From positions 41,879,803-41,943,802 of the forward strand of contig CAKMRJ010003334.1 in NCBI GenBank assembly GCA_928212115.1: a DNA stretch of 64,000 nt, in the 5' to 3' direction. Shown here in pieces: positions 31,411-41,772 of the stretch. The notes below the pieces were generated by a model that searched no databases, was not told the DNA's origin, and was given only the letters and a program-made list of their open reading frames with translations. Made by a program: the position numbers and the translations under genes. Source of the stretch: Lactuca virosa. Its lineage: Eukaryota; Streptophyta; Magnoliopsida; Asterales; Asteraceae. Positions within the stretch are counted from its first letter, which is position 1, and every line of letters begins with the position of its first letter.

Positions 31411-33540
31411 ATCCTTTCCCACTTCCACTCAGGTATTTCCGGCTGCTGAAGTAAACCTGAGGGCTTTTGATATTCTACTTTTACCTTGGCACAAGTCAGG
31501 CACTGCCACGGAAAGTAGCAATTTCCGCTTTCATGTTTGGCCACCAATAGAGTTGTTTGAGATCCAGATATATCTTATCCGAACCTGGCGTGAACGGTAG
31601 TAGTATATTTAGTTTGTGAGCTTCGTTCATGACAACTTCTCTGTAACCACCGAGCTTTGGGGTCCAGATCTGGTTCATGAAGTAGTACATTCCGTCTCCC
31701 TTGACCTCTAAGTTCTTTCCCATTCTCCACAAGGATTCATCTACCATGATCTCGGGTTTTAAGGCTTCCAGCTCAGCCTCTCTGATCTGCGCGGACAGGT
31801 GAGAATGTATGGTCATTGTTAGTGCCTTCACCCTATGCCCTGAATACTCCTTTTGGCTGAGGGCATCTGCTACCACATTGGCCTTGCCGGGATGGTAACG
31901 AATTTTGCACTCGTAGTCATTGAGTAGCTCTACCCATCGCCGTTGTCTCATGTTTAACTCCTTCTGATCAAAGATATGCTGCAAGCTCTTATGGTCGGTG
32001 AAGATAGTGCACTTAGTTCCGTAGAGATAATGTCTCCAGATCTTTAACGCAAAGACCACTGCTCCCAACTCTAAATTGTGAGTTGTATAATTGATTTCAT
32101 GTGTTTTCAGCTGCCTCGAGGCATAGGCGATAACCTTTCCTCGTTGCATGAGCACACAGCCTAGGCCCTGGTTGGATGCATCACAATAGACAACGAAGTC
32201 TTCCGTCCCTTCGGGCAGGGACCAGATAGGTGCCATGCATAGGGCCTGCTTTAATGTCTGGAACGCAGTGTCTTGCTTTTCCACTCCAAACAAAGGTACA
32301 CCTTTCTGAGTCGGAGTGGTTAAGGGTTTTGGCAAATTTTGGAGAAATTCTGGATAAACCTGCGGTAATAGCCAGCGAGACCCAAGAATTGACGGATTTA
32401 TGTGGGCATCTTTGGTGCTGACCAATTCTCTATCGCCTTGATTTTGGAGGGTCCACGTGTATGCCTTCCTTGCTAACCACGTGACCAAGGAAAGTCACCT
32501 TCCTGATCCAAAACTCACACTTCGAGAACTTTGCATATAACTTCTCCCTCCTTAATGTCTCCAGCGCCTGCCTCAAGTGTTGTTTATGATCATCCTCGCT
32601 CCGCGAATAGACAAGTATGTCGTCAATGAAAACGATCACGAACTTGTCTAGGAAAGGGCGACACATTCGATTCATCAGATCCATGAATACTGCCGGTGCA
32701 TTGGTTAGACCGAATGGCATTACTACAAACTCGTAGTGTCCGTAGCGAGTTCGGAATGCCGTTTTGGGAACATCATTCTCGTGAACTCGTAACTGATGGT
32801 ACCCTGACCTAAGGTCTATCTTGGAGAAATAACTGGCTCCCTGAAGTTGATCGAAGAGGTCGTCGATTCTGGGTAGGGGATAACGGTTCTTGATGGTAAG
32901 CTTGTTCGCTCGGTTAGTCGATGCACATTCTAAAGGATCCATCTTTCTTCTTACAATAGAATCGGGCTCCCAGGGTGAGGAACTCAGCCTTATGAATCCT
33001 TTGTTGATCGCTCATAAGCTGGCTGGATAATTCTGCATTTCTGTCGGTGCCTAAACGATAGGGATATTTTATTTAGCACAGGAGTAGCTCCGGGGATTAA
33101 GTCGATGCGAAACTCGACTTGATGCTCGGGAGGAATTTCTGGAAGATCTTCAGGGAGACGTCAGGAGGAGGAGAGTTACAGACTTCGGGGATGCTCTCGA
33201 GGTCTTTAACTTTTGCGTCTCATCGATAACATGAGCTAGGAATGCATGGCACTCTTTCCGCAAATACTTCTGGGCTTGGATGCATGAAAATGATACGAAG
33301 ATTCGAACTGAGTTTATCACGTAAATAGTGAGGGCTTCGCCAGAGGGAAGATTGGAAACGGAGAGTTTCTCGTAACAAAGAATATCCGCACGATTGGGGC
33401 TCAACCAATCCATGCCGATGCGACATCGAGCTCTTAATGGATACGACATAAGGTTGATGGAAAGGAATGACCGTCTAGGGTAAGATTACAGCCTATGAAT
33501 ATATCGTTTAGTGCTCTCCTTCTTTCCGTTAGCCATCTCG
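31411..33540 (-). pseudogene. Y protease, RT, RNase H and integrase N-terminus (copy A)
   Basis: Minus strand, from right to left: protease second half (IGMDWLSPNRADIL, 33400 region), RT (NKLTIKNRYPLPRIDD, YEFVVMPFGLTNAPAVF, FIDDILVYSRSEDD; frame 32942-32430), then a 330-codon frame (32488-31496) with RNase H (YCDASNQGLG, TDHKSLQHI, NVVADALSQ) and the integrase zinc-binding start. It ends at the copia insertion and continues at 23942. The protease lacks its N-terminal catalytic DSG part. Copy B carries the same gene with breaks in other places, so much of the apparent damage is sequence error. Confidence 0.88.
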
Positions 33541-33706
33541 ACGGTAAATGTTTTCGGTTAGAGGAAGATTGAGACGGATGCTTTCTCGTAACAAATAATA
33601 TCGCGGTTAATCTCTAACGAGATGAACTCCCGAATCGCTCATCAATCGGCTCCGTACCTACACCTGATCCTGAACCACAACCTGAACCTCCTCCATGTGA
33701 GCTCAT
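33541..33706 (-). pseudogene. gag N-terminus fused to protease sequence (copy A)
   Basis: Minus-strand ATG at 33706 opens MSSHGGGSG ... GTEPIDERIREFIS, the start of a chromovirus Gag. After about 36 residues the frame runs directly into a second copy of protease sequence, so nearly all of gag and the protease N-terminus are deleted. The clearer version is 51361-51511 in copy B. Confidence 0.7.
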
Positions 33707-34987
33707 CGTCAACTAAAACAAAACGCTCATACAAATGATCAAAAATATAGCCAAGAATATACATCCCACAGGCTTCCTAGATTCTCCAAGACTCTCCCCG
33801 ATCGAGTATGGATCATGTGCTTTCAGTAGTACGCGCCTTATACTACCTTCCACACCTACCATACTTTCCTCAGGAATCATCCCGCATCCCCATATCACCT
33901 TCTTAAACCGGTATAACTAAGTACCTCACTAAATAACACAACTAAACCCACTACAACACACCCTAGGCTCTCCTAGGCTCCCGACCTCACCCTGCCATCG
34001 GCTGCTGAAGTACTCCAAATAGTGTCAATTAACCACCTCATGGATACAATCACATGCAACAAAGCTTAAATAATCCTCGAGTAAAAGACTCACCCCTACA
34101 ACGGTTCGACTCGGAAGACAGCGATTTAAGTCGACTCATAGGGACTCGACAAAGCTGCGCAATAGGGTCAAATCCATCACTGAGATTATTCAACATTGTC
34201 ACATGTGACTTAACGTATTCACTTAATAGCTAACTCACATCACTTAAGAATTCCACAAAGCACAATGCAAGCAACATTCGTGCAGTAGCACTCCAATCAA
34301 TAGACCGATCAAAGGGGTTCTCAAGCATACTGGCTACCAGCGCCTTCGCTGCACTAACATTCTTCCTAGATGTTTCTGGGGCAACCATCCCACTACTCCC
34401 CGCCATTAGTTGTAGAAGGAACTCCCCCTAACACTCTCTAACTAGTTTACAAATACAATCACATATCACCTACACCAGATAATTCTTCAAATGAAGGTCT
34501 CAACACTACAACGGTTGGACTCAAACAAAGTTGCACAATAGGGTTAAAAACCTAACCTTCTAAAATTATCAGTCTCAATAATATGTAACTTAATATATCG
34601 CTTACTAGTTAGCCGAAGTTAATGGGAACTCCTAAAAGCACAAAGCAGAACCTATACAGGACATCCTATCACTGAATGATCAGTACTAGCATGCAAGACT
34701 ACAAGCTCATACAACAGGCATACAAAGGCCATCTCTCTTAGATCCATAGCCTTAATCTAGCATGTGATTCTCATAACATATAACATAATAACATGTATGG
34801 GTATTTGGGAATCACTTACTTGAGCTCGACTATTGCACGCACCACCCCTTTTTGTCTTTATAAAATCCTTTTAAAAAATTATTCCCTTTTACAATTTTTT
34901 AGAAACTCATTTTCTTTCAAAAGATTATCAATTCCTCAGTTTGAGTTCAGACATACCCGAGAGTGTGCCTGAATCCCTCAAACCAAG
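33707..34987 (-). other. Leader next to the X 5' LTR (copy A)
   Basis: About 1.28 kb between gag ATG and primer site. It holds two imperfect direct repeats (clearer in copy B at 51870-52090 and 52250-52480), each beginning around CTACAACGGTTGGACTC and GCACAATAGGG. Apart from this no gene is visible. Confidence 0.6.
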
Positions 34988-34999
34988 GCTCTGATACCA
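34988..34999 (-). other. Primer-binding site of X (copy A)
   Basis: TGGTATCAGAGC on the minus strand, 3 bp from the LTR that begins at 35003. Initiator-Met type, as in the other chromoviruses here. Confidence 0.93.
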
Positions 35000-35656
35000 A
35001 CTTGTAATGTCCCAAAAATTATGAGGTAAAATTTTCATTTTTAATTCAACCAAAACATTAATTATCTTTAAGTCAAACATTCATTATCCTTTTTCTAAAT
35101 ATTCAAAGGTACTTTATAAGAAAATAGTTTATCAAAGTACAATCCCAAATCATCATAATGCAGAAATATGGGTGGATGCGATGCGATCATCCCGAGCATT
35201 CCCTTTTCGAACTTGAAGTACCTGAAATCGTAAGCATAAAGCTTAGTGACTTTCCAAAAATACCGCATACCATACATACCATTGGGCCCATCCCACCATA
35301 ATGGGCCTAGCCCTGCCAAATCAATGGGCCCACCCAATCATACAAATGCAAAAGTCACAAAGACAGTTTGCACCTACATAACATACAATGGGCCTAGCCC
35401 ACATACAAATAGGCCTAGCCCGTCATACAATGGGCCTAGCCCAACATACCTATGGGCCTAACCAAACATACCGTGTAAGAGTCACAAAGACATCTAACAT
35501 ATCAGAATCTAGCGGGCCGATATGGTGCCTCGACACACGAGAACAGTGAGAGACTCACCCAATTATTAGTTATCAGAACCTCTAGCCGCTGAAAACTCGA
35601 ATAAATCCTGACTGCGGTTCTAGAAAATCCCCGCGCTATCAACATCAAATGAACAC

Positions 35657-37176
35657 TGATGTGTATATAAATGCACTAGTTTTAATCCTACTAACTTAGA
35701 CACAAATAAACACACGAAAGGCAGTTACCTATCGATTAGTAATATAGTTCAAGCAAGTAGGGTATCGAACACAGGGAACGGTAACAATTAAATAAATGCT
35801 AATATTATCTAAATAAACAAGTAATAGAAATGGGCTTTCTCTAGTTTTGCAAACTAGGAACTTAAGGTACTTAACTAATACTCAACTAAGCAACTAACAG
35901 CTAAGCAAACGAAATCAACTAAATTCAATAAATTTAAAGAGACTTCCGTTTAGAATCGGTTCAACTTATTCTATGGTTGATTTTATGGCAAGTGCAATGG
36001 ATTAATTGGCATTGGCTACCGATAGTGTGATTAGGTTCACGTTCGCTATTACTAATCCTTAGAAAACAAATCAATTTAAGCAGTGATCAAGTGATTAAAA
36101 CTAATAGATTTCTAGTTTTATTGATTCGGGTTAAGTAAGACTTGTCGTACGCTAATCAAATTGATAATTCAATTAACCTATTGTTGATGGTTCGTCAACA
36201 GGTTCAACACATTAATTTACCTATTTTCTAATTAACCCTAGTTTCACGTTCGCTATTCCTAGGCATATAACAATGTTTTCACATAAATCATATGAGATAA
36301 GCAATTAAGAGATGTTCATGAAGCTTAATATACTGTGTAATTAACATAAAATAGTTGTTGTTAACACATAAGCTCTTTAACAAAGCTTCACAAAACAAAA
36401 ATTACCAAATTAAATTAATCCAACCACAAATCAAACCATAGTAACAAGCTAATCTACCTAAACAGAAGATACAGTTTTTAGCTCATATCTACAGCAAATA
36501 ACAACATAAATTCAAATTATAATGATTCAAACATGGTTCAAACAAAGATTAAGAAAAGAAGAATAATTATTTGCCTTTGATCTCTTCTAATTGCTTCTTA
36601 GGTTGAATTCTTGAAAACTAGAGCTCCAAGAACCTTATGGCCTCCAAAAACGTCCAAGGCTTCCCCCATTAGTTAGGGTTCGAATGAGAAGCGTTTCTAT
36701 ATATAATTCCGAAAACAGGGGCATCGGTGAGTTCAGTGACCGACTCGATGAGTCCATCACTTAAAATCCGTGGACGGAAGTCAGCGTAAAGAATTGCGAA
36801 ACTTCTCCAACTCGTCGAGTCGATGGCCAAATCGTCGAGTCCATTTGGAATCAACATTTCTCAAAACATGAAAGTCATCCGAAATTGTGTCTAGTTTTCA
36901 TAAACATTTTAAATCTCGTCAATCGGAGTTGACGGTTCATGAGATATGGCCAAACACTGACGAGGGGGTCAAGCTGTCTAGCAATCCTTTCTTTTCAAAA
37001 TCCAAGATCCAAGCTTCCAATCGCCAATTCCACTTCCTTTTGCCCCGAGCACATCTTTTGTGGCTGAAAATACAATTTAAACACATATTAAGTACCTGTT
37101 GTCCATAAATTGCAATAAATAGCCAAAAAAGTATTAAAATTCTATACGAAATATATAGTTAAATATGCACATATCA
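35657..37176 (-). mobile_element. Solo LTR of family V (copy A), TSD GACAC
   Basis: A 1520-bp insertion absent from the X LTRs at 5807-9896 and 6564-8795. Ends are TGATGTGTATA and ACATATCA; the 5-bp duplication GACAC is perfect in copy B (53441-53445, 54984-54988) and has one extra A here. It contains GTTCGATACCC-ACTTGC on the minus strand, a segment common in R/U5 of plant LTRs, TATATATA at 36698-36705, and ACTCGATGAGT/ACTCGTCGAGT (36743-36753, 36810-36820) upstream of it. No coding sequence. Confidence 0.85.
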
Positions 37177-38157
37177 GACACCCAATTATTAATTGGATTC
37201 CGACCGATAACCAAGAGTCTACGCTACTTAGCCCCATAACCATGGTGAAAGACCATTCTACCCTTTATCTCATTGGCCCAAAGCCGAGGCCCAACTCAAC
37301 TACTTCCAAGGCCCAAATCCTAAATGATATTCCAAATCCCAATATGGCCCAAATCTTATAAATTGGGCCCAAAAACAGTTCATGGGCCTAAACCTAAGGA
37401 GCCCAAAAAATACAAACCAGAAGTTCAAATAGAAGTCTAATGGCCAAACAAGGCCCAAACTAATAAAACCCAAACGATGGCCCAAACTGAGAATAACAAC
37501 CCCAAACTTACATCTGCTGAGTACGCCGGGGTGGTAATCCCCAACCAACCTTTTCACTCCAATAAGCACTTAATTGGCTAAAACAAAGTGCCAAACTCTC
37601 ATATCTGATTCTTTAAGGCTACTAATCACGTAAATTTGGCAATTTTTACACTCATGCATGGCTTAAAGGGACTAAAACGCTCAAAAATAGCTTAAGAAAG
37701 GTATAAATGCTTGCATGGACCAATACATTCCATAAGCTGACATTTTATGAACATGGGGACTAAATGGAGCTAAGATCTGGGCATCCATAGCTTCTGGAGT
37801 AGATCAAAAGCTCATCTTTAACTCAAAATTCTCCAATAGTGCACAAAATACACCATAACTAGATCTAACACCAAAGATCATCAAGTTAAGAGTTTTTTAA
37901 CCTCAAAAAATGCTTGGAAATGAGTAGAAGATCTTGGATCTACAAGCTTAAGTTATCCCCTCAAGTGCTCTTCTTCTTCTTTTCACAAACCACCAACAAA
38001 CACTCTACAAGCTCAAAACTCACCAATCACTCTAGGGTTTCGATTCCAGGGTAATGGGGGATGGATGTTGGTCTAAAATGTCAAGAGATGATATAATGAA
38101 GCTTAAAAAGGGTGCCAACCTTAAAATTAGTGTTTCATCTGCTGGAGTACGCCCCGT

Positions 38158-39829
38158 TGTTCGATCTATATTTATAGCACAATAAATTGTACAAATATGT
38201 TGAATTGATGTATAATTGTCCAAGAATGACACTACTTTGATGACATATTGAACATTATGTGCAGGAAACTACTTAGTGCTAATTGGGCGGAACCCGCAAG
38301 AAAAATGAGCAAAATGAAGCTAACAAGTATGGGAGACGAATTGCTAAAGGAGTGAAGAAAAATGGTGCTGAGAAATTTGACCACTCTTCAATTTTTGATC
38401 GTATCTCAAGATATAGAGCTCCGATTGACACATGAATGAAGAAGTTCTGGAAACTAGACAAAATTTCCTACAACTTTCATGTTTTGCGTTTTTACTGATT
38501 CTACCGTTTTCATCACCAAAAGAGGCAACAAAGATGAGGGACGTCCTACAACGCGTCTAAGACGCCCCCTAGGACGCCTAACCATTTTAGGCCATTTTCA
38601 AGTGCAAATCAAGGACGACAGAAGCCTGTAAAAATGCCACGAAGGACGCCCAGACGTCTTACATGACGTCTAGGACGCCTACGGGCGCCGACGAGGAAAA
38701 AAACCCGAAATTCAGTTTTTCAAGCACCTATTTAAGGGAGATTAAACCCTAATCGACTTTGGACTTCTCCCGGCGATTTTCCACAGTTTTGGAGGTTCCA
38801 AACACCTTTCAAACCTTCTCCAAACGCGTTATTGATCATCAATTTCTGAATCCGAGGCTACGAATCACCAAGTTCATCATCAAGCAACGTTTGAAGATCA
38901 TTCAACCGGTGAATGGTCATCAATTCCATCAAACTCCATATTTGATTACTTTTTCTCCAAGGTTTTCATCGTTCCATGATTGATTGATTGATCATTAGAT
39001 TTTATTAGTTTTATGATTTCAAGTTTGTTTATGAATTTTAGTATGAATTCCATGTTTTTTATTCAATTTGTGTGCTTTTCAATTGTTTTGGAAGAACTAA
39101 CCATTAGGGTTACTTCCGGGAACGGTGTAGGATGTTAGGATGAACATATTTGATTATTACTTTTATTCCAATCAATTTCAATCATTGTTCTATTCTTCAA
39201 GTTTTTAGTTTTATTTGCAATAATTGGAGTTGGGTTTTTCTTATTGTGTGATATTGCAACTAAGATAATGTATTGTTAAATTCACTAATCATTCTGAATT
39301 CAAGTAGTTTAGGAACTAAGATGATCAGTTGAACCCACATACATTATTCGGATTTTGTAGTATTATATACTCAACATTGTAATAGGTAATCGTAAGACAC
39401 ATTATTGCCAAACCACTAGTTGTTCCTAATCCAATTAAGACATAGGGAGTAAGACAACTAGTTGGAATAAATATTGTGTGCTCAAAATTATTTCTTGCAA
39501 TTTAATCACCTTAATTATGTCTAGTAATTAAATTGAAATTTAAGGGAAGAAAACGTGAAGTCCAACCATCTGAACAACTGAACCGGAAGTATCATGTTTT
39601 TTTCTCATTGATAGTAGTTGTTTGTTTTAGTAGTTTCTGCATTACCAAGTTTTTAGCTTTTTCATCATCACTTTTAGTTCAATAATTTCGTGACAAATGC
39701 TAGTAGTAGTTTTTTCGTTGACTATTTTAACACAAAGTTTGACCACAAACTCCTCGTGGATTCGACCCTTACTTACCCTAGCTATCTAGTGTGTGTGAGG
39801 TTATTTTTGACCGAGAAAACGACCTGATC
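38158..39829 (+). mobile_element. LTR-like insertion Z in the X promoter palindromes (copy A)
   Basis: About 1.67 kb inserted between GAGTACGCC and GTACTCCC of the X palindrome cluster. It starts TGTTCGATCTATA. It has GACGTC/AGGACGCC repeats (38539-38695), CTATTTAAG at 38728-38736, a leader, and near its end GTGGATTCGACCCTTACTT, a typical plant LTR R/U5 segment. The ends lack a clean TG...CA pair and target duplication, so the borders are approximate. Probably a solo LTR on the plus strand. Confidence 0.6.
38539..38736 (+). promoter_or_regulatory. Z-family promoter region with GACGTC palindromes
   Basis: GGACGTCC (38539-38546), AGACGTCT (38652-38659), GACGTC (38665-38670) and several AGGACGCC copies end about 35 bp upstream of CTATTTAAG. 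GACGTC is a classical bZIP-type core, an inference from motif only. Confidence 0.6.
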
Positions 39830-40278
39830 GTGTAATCCCCAGTACGCCTAGCGTACCCCACAAGGCATGCGCGACTTCTCTACATAGTACGCTCAACGTA
39901 CTCCCATGTACGCCCCGCGTACTAGGCTTAACCTTAAAACCTCCAAACTTCCGAAGGCCATATCTTCCTTCGTTCTAAGCCCGATATCAACGATCATTAT
40001 ATCTACGGAAAGGTGAAAAGAAGATCTACAATTTATCAACTCATCCTTGCCTTGAAACTTCCCAACTAAAATCCAAATTCATAAAAAAACCCAAGCTGGC
40101 ACTTTACGGATATACCCTTGGGCTCAAATCACAAACGGACTCCTGGATCATCTACTTACATTAGCCACACCCAAATGGGTCTAAATTCCTATTTTCCAAA
40201 GGCCCCTAAGCCTTAATGATGGCCCGGTCTTCGGGTCACCGCCCCAAATTAGGGAACGGTTCGGAACAGGATGTTACA

Positions 40279-41075
40279 TTGGCAAAGGAAAGGAAAATAG
40301 AATGTGGTCAAACTTCAACCCTAACATGGACCCCGAGGTTGAAAACCGCTTCTCTGGTGATATCGAAACCAAAGTAGAACCCGATTCTAGCCCTGAATAT
40401 CGCCAAGAGATTCCCCAAACACCACCCATACAAAAAATCAACCTATCATAAAACCAAAAGCCAAGGGCGGAAGGAGAAGAAGCTCCCGTAGAACCTTGAG
40501 GCAAATGATGGAAACTGATGTCACACACAACCCCAAACCGGTATCAATTACCCTATTTTGGAAGGAGGCTCGAAATTTAAGTCAAGCTTAGTTCATCAAC
40601 CTGTCCAAATTTCATGGATTAGGAAAATAAAGACCCTCATAAGCACATGAAGATGTTCCCCATCATTTGCACTAGCATGAAGCCATAAGGGTCATCGATG
40701 ACCAAATCAAATTAAGGGCATTCCCCTTCTCACGGGCTAATAGAAATTTTTTTGGCTATTTTATCTTCCACCCGCGGCGAGCACTCATGGACCGACATGG
40801 AGAGAGCGTTTCCTTGAAAGTTTTATCCCGCCTCAAGAGTCTCAGTCTTAGATAGAGATTTTTGGATCTGTCAAGGTCAAAATGAGACTTTCCATGATTA
40901 TTGGAGAGGTTCAGTAACTTATGTTTGAGTTTCCCCATATCAAATTCCAGAACACTCCTTAATCAAAACTTTTTATGGGGAATGTTACCAGTAGAGAGAA
41001 GAATAGTTGATGCTTTAGTGGTGGAGATGTCTTTAGCAAAACTCCTCAACAAATAAGACAACTTTCAACGTTATG
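40279..41075 (+). pseudogene. Athila-like gag N-terminal part (copy A)
   Basis: Plus-strand gag fragment, the same as 58090-58896 but with more frameshifts; see that entry. It starts at the edge of the X LTR and ends at the CACTA terminus. Confidence 0.6.
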
Positions 41076-41589
41076 CACTACAAACAAATTTACAATTATT
41101 GGCACAAACTTTTAGTGGCATATTCTTTTTTGTGCTACTATATCATATTTTTAGTGGCACGAGTTCCTGTTGTTCCCCTATATCTATCTATTTTTAGTGG
41201 CACATTAGCATTTGTGACACTCTATCTATTTATTTTCATTTGCCGCCCCTAGACAAAAAAAGCGTGTGTTCTTTTTCATTTTCAACTTTCATTTACCTCT
41301 AATCTCCAATTTTAGACCTAGGTTTCTTCTCACCCTAAAATCCAACCCTCGTATCCCCTAAAATCCCAAACAAATGAATGCATGAAGACATCGAGTTTGA
41401 GTTCTCACACCTCACTTCACACACCCCCCTTCTTCATTTTAACACCTAGATCAACAATCGATTTGATTGTTAGAGCGTCGACATGAATTGGAGCAAAAGA
41501 ATCAACAATAATAAGTAATTTTTTCTTCTTCTCTCCCTCCCATGCTAACTCTTTTCACCTTGGGATTGTCATTTATTCTGCTCGTTTTT
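41076..41589 (+). mobile_element. CACTA transposon 5' end (copy A), cut by the gap
   Basis: Begins CACTACAAACAAATTTAC and shows the TTTTAGTGGCAC subterminal repeats. It stops at the N gap, and the complete element is at 58897-62039. Confidence 0.85.
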
Positions 41590-41602
41590 NNNNNNNNNNN
41601 NN
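41590..41602. other. Assembly gap, 13 N
   Basis: Thirteen undetermined bases. The flanks are the end of copy A and the start of copy B of the 17.8-kb duplication, so the gap is most likely a join of overlapping contigs. Confidence 0.98.
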
Positions 41603-41772
41603 CATGAAGGCGAACTATTCTCGAAGGGTATATTCGGGGGTAGTTCATCCATCTTGAAGTTTTCCTTGATTGCAGGAAGTGGGGCGATTAAATCAACCGA
41701 TCGCAATCACCAGATGGCCGTCGTGCCCACTCGGAGATTTGGGTAACTTGGTGTATAAGTCCATGTTTTCCT
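41603..41772 (-). pseudogene. Y integrase fragment (copy B)
   Basis: Equivalent of 23773-23942: the part of the integrase core between SDRD and MDFITKLP on the minus strand, starting at the gap. Several indels compared with copy A. Confidence 0.75.

Larger units (their letters stand above)
35003..40278 (-). mobile_element. 5' LTR of element X with two nested insertions (copy A)
   Basis: On the minus strand it runs TGTAACATCCTG (40278) to GGGACATTACA (35003). After removing V (35657-37176) and Z (38158-39829) about 2.08 kb of X LTR remain, close to the 2232 bp of the X solo LTR. It carries GGCCTAGCCC repeats (35390-35470), the GTGAGT/TTTCAG module and the promoter palindromes (39845-39925). 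The right flank is TTGGC at 40279. Confidence 0.85.
23773..41589. repeat. Copy A of a 17.8-kb duplication abutting the N gap
   Basis: This 17,817-bp interval is colinear with 41603-59418. Copy B begins at the first base after the gap with the sequence found here at 23773, and copy A ends at the last base before the gap with sequence that continues in B beyond 59418. Differences are dominated by one- and two-base indels, many in homopolymers, and each copy is intact where the other is broken. The simplest reading is two overlapping contigs scaffolded end to end. Confidence 0.93.
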
